This document shows positions 49,250 through 58,114 of a stretch of DNA of 64,000 nucleotides, one piece after another. The stretch covers positions 124,001-188,000 of the forward strand of contig JBDKER010000003.1 in NCBI GenBank assembly GCA_039795165.1. The letters are read 5' to 3'. The position numbers and the translations under genes were made by a program. The notes under the pieces were generated by a model that saw only the letters and a list, made by a program, of their open reading frames with translations, ran no database searches and was not told the origin of the DNA. Position 1 is the first letter of the stretch, and each line of letters opens with the position of its first letter. This stretch comes from V1-33 sp039795165 (GTDB lineage: Bacteria > Verrucomicrobiota > Verrucomicrobiia > Verrucomicrobiales > V1-33).

Positions 49250-51094
49250 ATGACCCGACTTACCCTGTCTGCGAGTGCCGCTGGTTTTCTTTTGTGCTTC
49301 CTTAGCAGCGCCCATGCTGGGCTTTTCAGGCGTGGCCCCAAGAAAGAAGGGCAACCCGGCCGGGTTCCGGCTGCGCCGGCAGTGGAGTCCGGGAAGAAGG
49401 TGCGGGCTGCACAAGGTGAGCAGTCGAAGTCTGTGGCACCGGTGACGGAGGTGCCGAGTCCCGAGGCGCTCCTTGCCATGGTCCCGCCCTCGGGTCCGCT
49501 GGGTGAGCATGAACTGATTCTGCTGGCGATTGCAACCAGTCCGGAGTTGGAGAGACGGCGGGTGGCGATCACGGCGGCGCAGGCGCAGAGGATGGCGGCG
49601 TTCGAGTGGGAGAATCCGGAACTGCGTTTCAGCTATGGATGGCAGAATGATGATTTCATTGGTGTGCCGTTTACGGAGACCGCGCGGGAGTATCAGACGA
49701 CATCGGAGACATTTGCGGGGACCTCGGCGACGCGGTCGCTGGCTCCTTTCGGGGAACTGGGATACGGCGAATCGACCGTGGATCGGGATTCCGGGCGTGC
49801 TTCCACGCGGCGCTACCGGGAGATTGAGCGGCGGGTGACTCCGGGGAATGGGCGGGAGACCATTGATACGAGGGTGTACGAGGTCCGCGAGGATGCTTCC
49901 TCGAATGAACGCACGCGCACGCAGTCGGACCTGTTCGGCACGGCGACGAGGCGGGATGGGGAGCAGGAAAACGTGCAGCGTCGGCTCGTGAGCCGGTCGC
50001 GCGAGACCGTCAATTCGCCGAACTGGACGGCGCGTGATGAGTTTGGGATGCTGCTGCGCTTCAATTTGCCGAACCCGATTGAACGCAAGGCTCTCTATGA
50101 AAGGGCGGCCGCGGAGATTTCCCTGGCTGAGGCGGAGTATCTCGCGGAGGAAGACAAACTTGTGCGGGAGATCCGTGGACTCTATCAGGATCTGGCCGCC
50201 ATGGAGAGCGAACTGGCGGCGCAGCAGAAACGGCGGGAGGGCTACCGGGAATTCTTCGGGGAACTCGAGAAACTCAATCAGCCGACCTTTGCAATGGACA
50301 AGGCAAGGGCCAGAATTGACATGCACAAGGCCATCATCGGCATCCGCGAAGCCGAGAATGATGTCGTCCGGCTGAGGGATTGGATTGGATCGCTCTGCGG
50401 TCTGGCCTCGCCGGACCGGATTCACACTGGGGGCACGGCAGTGCGGCGGGTGGTGAATCCGACGGCGTTGGATGTGAGTTGGCTGACGGAGTTGGCGATG
50501 GTGTACCGTTCGGATGTGATTGAGAGCCGGGCACGGCAGGCCATTGCCCTCGCGCGGGTCAAGGAGGAACGGGCGGCGCGCATTCCATTTGCGAATTTTG
50601 TCGATGGGGGCTGGGATCGCCGCTGGAACGATGGCCGCACGGGCAATCAGGACCAGTGGCTGGTGCGCGTGGCTTTTGACATTCCGCTATTCAACTGGCT
50701 GGGAATCAATAAGCGCGACAAAGCGTTCGCTGAGGAGGCGAAGGCATGGGCTGGTCAGATCAGCCGTCAGCGGGAACGGATCCGTTCCGAAGTTTCGCTG
50801 GCGATCCGGCGGCTGCGGGAATCCGGGGCGCAGCTGGAAGGGTTTGAGAAGGCGGTGGCAGAGCAGGCCAGCGATGCGGCGAAAGCGATCGCGGAGCTTG
50901 AGGCAAGCACGGTGGACATCAATGACTACACGCGGCCGAAGCGGATGCAGTATGAGTTTTCCGATCTTGCGCAGCAGATGGAGATTGGAAGGTCGGAGGC
51001 CCGTGCGGACTACAACAAGGCGCTCATGGCTCTCGAGGATGCGGTGGGAGTGCGGATCGAAAAGATCCTCGCGGCTCCCAGGGGCGGCAAATGA
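49250..51094 (+). CDS. TolC-family outer-membrane efflux-type protein with large insertion
   Basis: The ATG at 49250 gives 614 residues with a signal peptide ending near AHA. TolC-family signs are the N-terminal LLAIATSPELERRRVAITAAQAQ with AAFEWENPELRFSY, the helical middle (KLVREIRGLYQDLAAMESEL and RIDMHKAIIGIREAENDVVR) and the C-terminal DIPLFNWLG. An extra Arg/Glu/Thr-rich segment of about 130 residues (about 140-275, with TSETFAGTSATRSLAPFGEL) is not in the usual ~450-480-residue channel. It should form a trimeric outer-membrane channel for efflux or secretion. No inner-membrane RND, ABC or fusion protein gene is adjacent. Confidence 0.85.
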   Translation: MTRLTLSASAAGFLLCFLSSAHAGLFRRGPKKEGQPGRVPAAPAVESGKKVRAAQGEQSKSVAPVTEVPSPEALLAMVPPSGPLGEHELILLAIATSPELERRRVAITAAQAQRMAAFEWENPELRFSYGWQNDDFIGVPFTETAREYQTTSETFAGTSATRSLAPFGELGYGESTVDRDSGRASTRRYREIERRVTPGNGRETIDTRVYEVREDASSNERTRTQSDLFGTATRRDGEQENVQRRLVSRSRETVNSPNWTARDEFGMLLRFNLPNPIERKALYERAAAEISLAEAEYLAEEDKLVREIRGLYQDLAAMESELAAQQKRREGYREFFGELEKLNQPTFAMDKARARIDMHKAIIGIREAENDVVRLRDWIGSLCGLASPDRIHTGGTAVRRVVNPTALDVSWLTELAMVYRSDVIESRARQAIALARVKEERAARIPFANFVDGGWDRRWNDGRTGNQDQWLVRVAFDIPLFNWLGINKRDKAFAEEAKAWAGQISRQRERIRSEVSLAIRRLRESGAQLEGFEKAVAEQASDAAKAIAELEASTVDINDYTRPKRMQYEFSDLAQQMEIGRSEARADYNKALMALEDAVGVRIEKILAAPRGGK

Positions 51095-51176
51095 CTGTGT
51101 CTTCGGGAGACCGACGGTGAATGGCCCGGCGCGGGGCCTGTCTCCGTGGAATGCCGTCCATGCCGCAGCGTCCGTC

Positions 51177-53123
51177 CTATTTTCCGCCTGGTGGCGGGGG
51201 TTGCCGGAGCCGGCGGAAATCGCCATCACGTCTGGTCAGGCCTTCGCGGTCCATGCGTTCGAGCAGGGGAATGAGAATGCGGCGGGTGGTGCTGGTGACG
51301 GTGCGCAGGTCGCTGGCAGTGGCTCCGCCGGTCTTCGCGAGGTGACCCGTGATGGTTTCCTTGAGGGATTCGAGGGCATCCGAAAGGAGAACCGCTTTCT
51401 CGTCAAGCTGGACGGCTTCGCCGGTATCGCAGAGAAATTTGAGGGCCTGGCGGTCGAGCGGGCTGGTGATGAGTTCGGCTATGCCGGGTGGTTCCACGGG
51501 ATTCCTTGCGAGGGCGGCCCGGAGTCGGGCCCCGGATGCCTGCAGCTGGGGTGGCAGAGCGGGACGGTGGGCGACGTGGCGGAAGTGGCGGCCGCTGCGG
51601 ATGAATCCGACGGCTGCAAGCGAAGCAGTCAGGGGATCGAGGAGGCGTTTGTCGGGGAGGAGAGCAGCGGCCTGCCTCTGGAATTCGGCGGCGTCTAGGC
51701 CGGGCAGTTCGGGTCGGGCGCGGTGCCACGACCTGATGAGACTGCCGGCGGCGGCGACCTGGCTTTCCCACCATGCGCAGTCGATGAGCCAGGGCCCTTC
51801 GGCGCGCAGGGTGCCTGCCCTGGTGAGTTCGGCGGCGGCGGTCTCGAGTTCTCCGGCACTCCAGCGGCTCTTGAGCAGGAGCGACTCCCGCAGACGGGCA
51901 CCGTCGCGTGCCATCAGGGCAGCCATGAGGATGGCCGGGTCCCCGGCATTGGCTGCACAGGTTTCCAGGCACGCGCGGAACTTCGGCTTCCGGAAATGTG
52001 CACGGCCGGCATCCGGGTCGATGACGAGGCCGCCGGCCAGCGTGCGCTGTCTTGCCACGTCGCGCAGGACGAAGCGGTCGCCGCTGAACGCGTAAACCCT
52101 TCCGCGGAAGCGGAGCTGAGCGGGGGCGCTGGCACCGGGATCGAGTTGCCGGACTCCCTGGAGGTAGAGTCTGGCCTCGATGCCGGCAGAGCCGTGGTGC
52201 CAGACGACTTTCTGGCCATTGCGGAGCGGGCGGTCGCCCTTGGATTCCCGTGAGGAGCAGGAGATGACGACATCGAGGGTGTCGTTTGCTGTACCGAGTG
52301 TGGGAAGGGTGACGACGTCCCCCCTCGCAACGCCGCTGCGGTGTTCGCGTTCGGCCACGGCGACGTCGGCGAGATTGACGGCCGTGCGGCGGCCGGGCGT
52401 GGCCGTTTCGACCGGGCTGTGGTGATGCTGGAGGCCCCGCAGATGGGTTGCCTGTCCGTGGGGTTGCACGACCGCTGCGGCTCCGCGTGGGAATGTTCCT
52501 CCTGTCAGGGTTCCGGTGACGACGGTGCCGATGCCCTGCCGTGAAAAGACACGGTCGACCGGGAGCCGTGGCTTTCCGATGTCGGCTGGTGGCGGGGTGC
52601 TGCGGAGCATGGTGAAGAGGGCAGCCCGCAGGTCATCGAGACCGATGCCGTGCGGAGCAGCGACGGGCACAATGGCTGCGTCGGCGAATGGGGAATCCTG
52701 GAGCACATGCCGCACGGACGCGACGGCATCTTCCAGATCCTCCGTGAGATCGCTTTTAGTGAGCGCGACGACGGCATTCCGGACACCGAGATAATCAAGA
52801 ATCTGCAGATGTTCTTCGGTCTGCGGCATCCATCCATCGTCGGCGGCGACCACGAGGATGACGGCGTCGATGCTGCCGACGCCGGCGACCATGTTCTTGA
52901 CGAAGTCCGCGTGTCCGGGGACGTCGACGATGCCGATGTCGCAGCGCATTCCGGAAGCGGAGTCATCCAGCACGAGGTGAGCGAAGCCGAGGTCGATGGT
53001 CATGCCCCGGGCTTTTTCCTCCGGGAGTCGATCTGGGTCGGTGCCGGTAAGGGCGCGGACGAGAGAACTCTTTCCGTGGTCGATGTGGCCGGCCGTTCCG
53101 ATGATGAAGTGGCGCGTTTCCAT
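51177..53123 (-). CDS. selB: Selenocysteine-specific elongation factor SelB
   Basis: This 648-residue GTPase starts FIIGTAGHIDHGKSSLVRAL, with the P-loop at residues 11-18. G2/G3 region motifs EEKARGMTIDLGFAHL and DVPGHADFVKNM, and NKSD-like TKSDL, follow. The C-terminal half has the winged-helix modules that bind the SECIS hairpin in mRNA. SelB brings Sec-tRNA to in-frame UGA codons, so the organism is expected to make selenoproteins. selA, selC and selD were not found in the window, and no selenoprotein gene was recognised. It diverges from the CarH-like regulator across 196 nt. Confidence 0.93.
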   Translation of the reverse strand: METRHFIIGTAGHIDHGKSSLVRALTGTDPDRLPEEKARGMTIDLGFAHLVLDDSASGMRCDIGIVDVPGHADFVKNMVAGVGSIDAVILVVAADDGWMPQTEEHLQILDYLGVRNAVVALTKSDLTEDLEDAVASVRHVLQDSPFADAAIVPVAAPHGIGLDDLRAALFTMLRSTPPPADIGKPRLPVDRVFSRQGIGTVVTGTLTGGTFPRGAAAVVQPHGQATHLRGLQHHHSPVETATPGRRTAVNLADVAVAEREHRSGVARGDVVTLPTLGTANDTLDVVISCSSRESKGDRPLRNGQKVVWHHGSAGIEARLYLQGVRQLDPGASAPAQLRFRGRVYAFSGDRFVLRDVARQRTLAGGLVIDPDAGRAHFRKPKFRACLETCAANAGDPAILMAALMARDGARLRESLLLKSRWSAGELETAAAELTRAGTLRAEGPWLIDCAWWESQVAAAGSLIRSWHRARPELPGLDAAEFQRQAAALLPDKRLLDPLTASLAAVGFIRSGRHFRHVAHRPALPPQLQASGARLRAALARNPVEPPGIAELITSPLDRQALKFLCDTGEAVQLDEKAVLLSDALESLKETITGHLAKTGGATASDLRTVTSTTRRILIPLLERMDREGLTRRDGDFRRLRQPPPPGGK

Positions 53124-53319
53124 GCGTGCAGTCCTGATGGTTCACCCGGACTTCTGCGGGGCAAGGGGAATCGCTCTCCCGGGTCGGGGCATCCCGGAGT
53201 GAGGCGCAGGCGTTCTCTCCATCGTCCCAACCTGTGCCTTCCGCCGTGATTCCCCGATTGACGGGCGGTCGTTCCGGAGGGCAACCGAGACACGGTCTGT
53301 GCCCACACTTTCGAATTTC

Positions 53320-54318
53320 ATGGAACCACTCCACAATATGAAGGCTGTCGCCCTCCGCACGGGGCTGAGCCCTCATCTTGTGCGGATGTGGGAAAAGCGG
53401 TACGCGGCGGTTAGTCCGGGGCGGAGTCTGACACAGCGGAGGCTTTACACGGACGAGGAGGTGGAGCGCCTGAGCATGCTGGCGCGGCTGACGCGCACGG
53501 GATTGAATATCGGGCAGATTGCGAGGCTGGAAACGGCGGAACTGAAGGCCATGATTGAGCGGCTCGGCGATGTGCCGGGAGCGCCGCTGCCTCCAGGCCG
53601 GGCGGTGGCTCCGGTGGATGCCGGGGTGCTGGTGCAGCGGGCGCTGGACTGCGTCTGCGGGTACGATGTTCCGGGCTTGGAACGGACGCTCGACGAGGCG
53701 ATGCTGGTGATGGGGCATTCCGGGATGCTGGAGCGGGTGCTGGTGCCCTTGCTGCAGAGGGTGGGTGTTGAATGGCAGCGTGGGTACCTCACCGCGGCGC
53801 AGGAGCATGGAGCCACCAGTGCCATCAAGGATTACCTGAGCCGGACACTGCGGCCTGTGAGCACTCCGGAGTCCGCTCCGAGGCTGCTAGTCACTACGCC
53901 GACTGGGCAACTGCATGAAATGGGAGCAGCCATCGCGGCGGGGTTGGCACGCAAATCCGGCTGGAATGTGACGTATCTGGGTCCTTCGCTTCCAGCGGAA
54001 GAGATCGTGGGTGCGGTCATGATGAACAGCATTGGAGCGGTGGCGCTGAGCATTGTCTATCCGGCGGATGATCCTGATCTGCCCGGGCAGATGGTGAGGC
54101 TGCGCAGTCTGTTGCCTGACGAAATTCCGGTGATTGTGGGAGGTCAGGCGACCGATGCTTACGGGGAAGTGCTCACGCAGATCGGAGCTATCCGGGTGGC
54201 GGACATGGAGGAATTCACGCGGGTGCTCCTCGAAGTGAGGGAAGGCCGGCACAAGTCACGTATCACTTCGATGCCGGTCCGCAATGGGCGATCGCCCCAG
54301 AGGCAGAGCGGCGGCTGA
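53320..54318 (+). CDS. MerR-type regulator with B12-binding domain (CarH-like photoreceptor)
   Basis: The ATG at 53320 gives 332 residues; 53299 and 53338 are alternatives. A MerR HTH lies at about 5-75 (AVALRTGLSPHLVRMWEKRY). A four-helix B12-binding cap and a Rossmann domain follow. The CarH motif W-x9-EH is present (Trp152, Glu162, His163), and the lower axial ligand His199 is in GQLHEMGAAI, with TYLGPSLPAEEIV after it. In CarH the residue after the Trp is a His that binds cobalt from above in the light state; here it is Gln153. It should repress a promoter in the dark with adenosylcobalamin bound. It diverges from selB, and a target carotenoid cluster is not in the window. Confidence 0.88.
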   Translation: MEPLHNMKAVALRTGLSPHLVRMWEKRYAAVSPGRSLTQRRLYTDEEVERLSMLARLTRTGLNIGQIARLETAELKAMIERLGDVPGAPLPPGRAVAPVDAGVLVQRALDCVCGYDVPGLERTLDEAMLVMGHSGMLERVLVPLLQRVGVEWQRGYLTAAQEHGATSAIKDYLSRTLRPVSTPESAPRLLVTTPTGQLHEMGAAIAAGLARKSGWNVTYLGPSLPAEEIVGAVMMNSIGAVALSIVYPADDPDLPGQMVRLRSLLPDEIPVIVGGQATDAYGEVLTQIGAIRVADMEEFTRVLLEVREGRHKSRITSMPVRNGRSPQRQSGG

Positions 54319-54329
54319 CGGACGATGTC

Positions 54330-57300
54330 TTACCGGCGGGAGGCACGGACGCGCTGGAACCGAAGCGGGGAGGTAGTGGTCCAGTGAAGACGGCGCAAAC
54401 CGTCGGGAGTGCGCGATTCACCTGCGTAGATCCAGCCGCCGGGCATTTCCCATGGGCCTGCGGGAGACGGGGCGGTCTCGGGAATCCAGTTCGCGTCGTC
54501 GTTTCCTGGAGGCACGAAGATGGCAAGTGCCCAGCCCATGGGTGCTGGAGTTAGTTCGAGAGACTGCGGCCACGGAAGAGCATAGCCAGTCCACGAAGAG
54601 GGGTCGCCGCCGCTGAAGGCGACCGCGTCACTGCCGCCCGGGGAACCCCCGATGGCCACGCTCGAGCGCCACGCTTCCGGCGGACTGACTGATTCCGGTG
54701 GGCTGGTCGTGATACGCGTCAGGCTGTACCCCGGGCCGTCAGCCGCCTCGGGCCACGGGGCGCGGTCGTTCCATGAGAGCGAATCAATGGTCACTCCCTG
54801 CGCGGTGAGTTGAAGCGATCCGCCTCTGTCCGGGAGGCGGCCCTGGAATTCGCCGGCTGTCTGGATGCCGGGGCCGTAGCGGCTGGAGAAGGCAGTCTGG
54901 CTGGCGACGGCCACGATGCGGCTGCCGGGTTCGAGCGACCACTGGTTGCCATGCAGGAAAGCGTAGGTGACAGCACCGCGCAGACTGCAGTCGAGCAGAC
55001 TGATTTTCCGCGTGCTGCGGTTGAGGATTTCGATGAACTCGAAGTCTTCGGAGGTCCGTCCGGCGTCGGAGTCTTCGGAGCTGGTGGGGCTGGCGGGGTG
55101 GTAATGGATTTCCGAGAAGATCAGATCGCCGGGTGCCGGGTCGTATGCATCAGTGACAAATACGGCGCTGGCCGGGGCGCTCCATGTGGTGCCCGAGCGC
55201 GAGCGTGCTGTGATGCGGACGTCTCGGCCAATGAGGCCGCCCGGTGCGGTGGACGAACCCGGGGCCGGCAGACCGCCGCTGGCGCGCGGGTCGCCATCGG
55301 ATTGCCATGCGGCGGACTCCGCGCTGGTGGTGATGGAAAAGGAAGTTCCTGCGGGGACGTTTCCGCCGTGCGGCACGATGGCGGGGATGGGGAGGAATTG
55401 TTCATCGAGAAATGCGGCGCGGTCCTGGAGCCATTGTTTCATGGTTGCGAGCCGTGCGTGCCATTCCCCGGCCGATGGCAGACCCTGAGCGACCGCCTTG
55501 GCCGGGGTGATTTCTGCAGCCTGGGCGTCGATGATCTGAGCCATGGCGGCGTCGCTCAGGCTGGCGGCGCGCCATGTGGCCCATTGGTCGGTGTACTGCT
55601 GAAGGAAATCGGGATCTGCGAAGAGTCTGGGGAACCAGAGTTGTTCCCGGCGGTACCATGGGGCGGCCGCTGCAGTACCCTGAACGTAGTAGCCGCCGAA
55701 ATTGACATCCCAGAGTGGCCCCATGCGGAGGCGGCGGTCGTTTCCCAGCCATGGATAAAGACTGAGCCGGAGGGCGTCGCTGTGCCGGATGAGATTGTGC
55801 AGGAGGTAGCCCTGGACCCAGTCCGGGGTATCGAGCCATGCCCGGTATCCGTTGGTGGGGTGCAGCCATGTGCTGTCGTTATGGAGAGTCTGCTCGAAGC
55901 CGCGGAACCATGCTTCAAGGGCGCTGCGCTGACTGGGACTGATGGTGTCTCCGGAGGGTTGATCGAAATTGAGGAAGGCCTGTGCCCAGGAGGGGAGATC
56001 GTCGCCCTGAACCGGGAAGCTGTTGGCGGGGGTCTGCAGGATGCCATCTGGTCCGGCCGTGTGGAAGAACTGGGGAGCGGTCGCTCCGTTGGGAGCGGGC
56101 CATCCGGTTTCCGGTTCCGGGTCCATGCGGTTTATGCTGAGGAGCGCTCCGCCCCGTTGCCCATTGGCGCTGAGCCGGTCGATGGGAATCCGGTCACTGC
56201 CCCGCGAGACCTTCTCGAGCAGAACGTAGACACCCCGCCGGTCTGCGGTGGTCAGCGGGCCACCGTCCTCATTGAGGAAAACCTCCGTGAAGCGGAACCG
56301 GGGAGCCCAGCGGCCGAGGGCGCGGCTCAGTTCATACGCGAATGTATTGAAGAGCATGGTGGGGTCGCGGAAGTCGCCACCGGTGGGGTCGGGGTAGTAC
56401 AGGGCAAATTCGTCATTCGCGGGCAGCCCGAGTGGAGAAGCATCGGTTTTCGCTCCCGCGGAGTCGCGTGGCTGGAGGTGATAGGGTTTCTGAGCCCATG
56501 TGGTGGAAATGGCTCCGCGGCCCCGGATTCCGATGAAACCGGAAAGCTGGGGAGCGGACGACGGGGAAGCCATCCCGCCATTCCGTGCGAAGATGAACCA
56601 TGCGGCTTCCTGGCGGGGAACCTGCCGGATCCCGGAGCCGTTGCTGCTCCAGCCTTTGGCCGGCACCGTGCCCTGCCCGAAGTTCTCGATGAGGAGAATG
56701 GGCAGGGGCGACTGCCATGCGGCGAGTTCCGCCGAAATGCGGATCCATGCGGCTGAGGTGACCGCACTGGTAAGCGCCCCGGAAGCAGCCACGGCCCGCA
56801 GACGGGTTGAAGCGGTCGCTGGCAACGGCCCCGTGTAGCGAAGAGCCTCGCCGGGCACGGGCGGGCTGCCATCGAGCGTGTACCAGATGACCGCGTCTGG
56901 ATCTGCCGTGGTGAGACTGATCTGAAGCGGGGAGCTGAACGTTCCGGAAGGAGGGGTGAAGGTGACGGGTGCGACGGGCGGCGAGACGATGTTCGGCAGA
57001 CCGGGGCTCGGCTGCGTCATGAACTGGGGTGAGGAAAAGCCGGGGAGCAGCCCGAACGAGACATCGGGCAGCTGAGATGGAAAGGCGGGAGCGAATTCGC
57101 TCAGGATAATGCCCTGCCATGTCAGGGCGAGATATTCACCTTCCGCGGCAAGACGGAAGGAGGTATGCCATGGTCCAGCGGGCGTAAGGCGGTTTTTGCC
57201 GGAGGCGAAGATGACGAGGTGCCCGCCTGCGGGAATCGTTCCGGCCGGCAGCTTCCAGCGCAGGGGGTCGCCCGGATCATCGGTCAGCGCGAGTTCGGCA

Positions 57301-57503
57301 AGTGACACCGGCTGCGGCGAGGGATTGTGGAGTTCGATCCAGTCGCTGCGGTCGCCGTCTTCGTCGCGGAGGCCATTCTGGTTGAGCGCCATGAATTCAG
57401 AGATGACCAGCAGAGGAGCCGCTCTGAGTATCCCGGGCTGCAGGAAAAGCGTCAGGACCATCGCCATGATGGCCTGAATAATTCGCGGTGGCCTGCGTTC
57501 CAT
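54330..57503 (-). CDS. LTD/CotH-domain secreted protein
   Basis: This 1057-residue protein starts at 57503 or at the in-frame ATG at 57467, which gives the shorter signal peptide (MAMVLTLFLQPGILRAAP). An N-terminal lamin-tail domain covers about 30-145 (LVISEFMALNQNGL, DWIELHNPSPQPVSL). A chitobiase/FN3-like segment follows near 175-250 (IWYTLDGSPPVPG). A CotH kinase-like region spans about 265-620 (GFIGIRGRGAIST, ADRRGVYVLLEKVSRGSD). A second lamin-tail segment lies near 770-930 (LIFSEIHYHPASP, FEFIEILNRSTRKISLLD). The C-terminus is of the Verrucomicrobia type. It is probably a cell-surface or secreted protein; CotH domains may phosphorylate proteins. Confidence 0.87.
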   Translation of the reverse strand: MERRPPRIIQAIMAMVLTLFLQPGILRAAPLLVISEFMALNQNGLRDEDGDRSDWIELHNPSPQPVSLAELALTDDPGDPLRWKLPAGTIPAGGHLVIFASGKNRLTPAGPWHTSFRLAAEGEYLALTWQGIILSEFAPAFPSQLPDVSFGLLPGFSSPQFMTQPSPGLPNIVSPPVAPVTFTPPSGTFSSPLQISLTTADPDAVIWYTLDGSPPVPGEALRYTGPLPATASTRLRAVAASGALTSAVTSAAWIRISAELAAWQSPLPILLIENFGQGTVPAKGWSSNGSGIRQVPRQEAAWFIFARNGGMASPSSAPQLSGFIGIRGRGAISTTWAQKPYHLQPRDSAGAKTDASPLGLPANDEFALYYPDPTGGDFRDPTMLFNTFAYELSRALGRWAPRFRFTEVFLNEDGGPLTTADRRGVYVLLEKVSRGSDRIPIDRLSANGQRGGALLSINRMDPEPETGWPAPNGATAPQFFHTAGPDGILQTPANSFPVQGDDLPSWAQAFLNFDQPSGDTISPSQRSALEAWFRGFEQTLHNDSTWLHPTNGYRAWLDTPDWVQGYLLHNLIRHSDALRLSLYPWLGNDRRLRMGPLWDVNFGGYYVQGTAAAAPWYRREQLWFPRLFADPDFLQQYTDQWATWRAASLSDAAMAQIIDAQAAEITPAKAVAQGLPSAGEWHARLATMKQWLQDRAAFLDEQFLPIPAIVPHGGNVPAGTSFSITTSAESAAWQSDGDPRASGGLPAPGSSTAPGGLIGRDVRITARSRSGTTWSAPASAVFVTDAYDPAPGDLIFSEIHYHPASPTSSEDSDAGRTSEDFEFIEILNRSTRKISLLDCSLRGAVTYAFLHGNQWSLEPGSRIVAVASQTAFSSRYGPGIQTAGEFQGRLPDRGGSLQLTAQGVTIDSLSWNDRAPWPEAADGPGYSLTRITTSPPESVSPPEAWRSSVAIGGSPGGSDAVAFSGGDPSSWTGYALPWPQSLELTPAPMGWALAIFVPPGNDDANWIPETAPSPAGPWEMPGGWIYAGESRTPDGLRRLHWTTTSPLRFQRVRASRR

Positions 57504-57526
57504 CTCCTGAGAGTGTCATTGCCACC

Positions 57527-58114
57527 ATGAAAACAAAATGGTTTTTCCTCCGGTTTGCCGCGCTGTTGCCCGTGATGCTGCTGAGTGGCTGCGTGACGGG
57601 TCCGCCCTATTATGGAGGCTCCGGCTACGGCGGCTTTCCTGACGATGGCTGGGGCGATGGCTATGGAGGTTCCTGGGCGGGAGGGGGCGTTGGATGGATA
57701 TCCGGCCCAACCTACTGGCCTGGGGGTTGGCATGGACCGCGGGCGGTATGCCCTCAGTGCCGCCGGAATCCCTGCTGCTGCCGCCGGGGTGACCGGCATG
57801 ATCATGACCATGGGAAGGGCAGGTCGCCGGAGTGGGCTCAGCCGCGTTCAGCAGGTGGCGGCGGTTCCCGCGGGAATGCCGGGCTCTATCGTCTCAAGGG
57901 CGCCGAAAAGGACGAACCGAAAGGGTGGCACTCGAAGGAATGGTTTGCGGACAGAGGCTACAAGTTCTCCCGGAATACCTGGGAGACCCGCGGAGGGCGT
58001 TCCGTTCAAGGCTCCGAGATCCGCAAGCAGGGTAGCGACCGGAACCGCAGCAGTCAGCGTTCCAGCGGAAGCAGTGAGCGGTCCCGAGGCAGCAGCAGCC
58101 GCCGGAAGGACTGA
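57527..58114 (+). CDS. Cys-, Gly- and Arg-rich lipoprotein
   Basis: From the ATG at 57527 the protein has 195 residues and a lipobox in LLPVMLLSGC, so it is a lipoprotein. The mature part is Gly/Tyr/Trp-rich, then CPQCRRNPCCCRRGDRHDHDHG, a Cys/His cluster that may bind metal, and a Ser/Arg-rich disordered tail ending GSSSRRKD. Gly-rich lipoproteins of this kind are often surface-exposed. Only 23 nt separate its start from that of the CotH gene on the other strand, so their promoters must overlap the coding sequence. No function is known. Confidence 0.68.
   Translation: MKTKWFFLRFAALLPVMLLSGCVTGPPYYGGSGYGGFPDDGWGDGYGGSWAGGGVGWISGPTYWPGGWHGPRAVCPQCRRNPCCCRRGDRHDHDHGKGRSPEWAQPRSAGGGGSRGNAGLYRLKGAEKDEPKGWHSKEWFADRGYKFSRNTWETRGGRSVQGSEIRKQGSDRNRSSQRSSGSSERSRGSSSRRKD

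Noticed and set aside
51095..51176. Two-way terminator between the TolC-like gene and selB
   Set aside because: GGAGAC/GTCTCC with an inner GGCCC/GGGCC is imperfect and has no T-run on either side.
53124..53319. Selenocysteine tRNA gene (selC) next to selB
   Set aside because: No tRNA-Sec-like acceptor, long variable arm or TCA anticodon context was seen in the gap or in other intergenic regions.
54810..56756. Long plus-strand frame inside the CotH gene
   Set aside because: It has no motif and the opposite strand contains a well-matched LTD/CotH protein.
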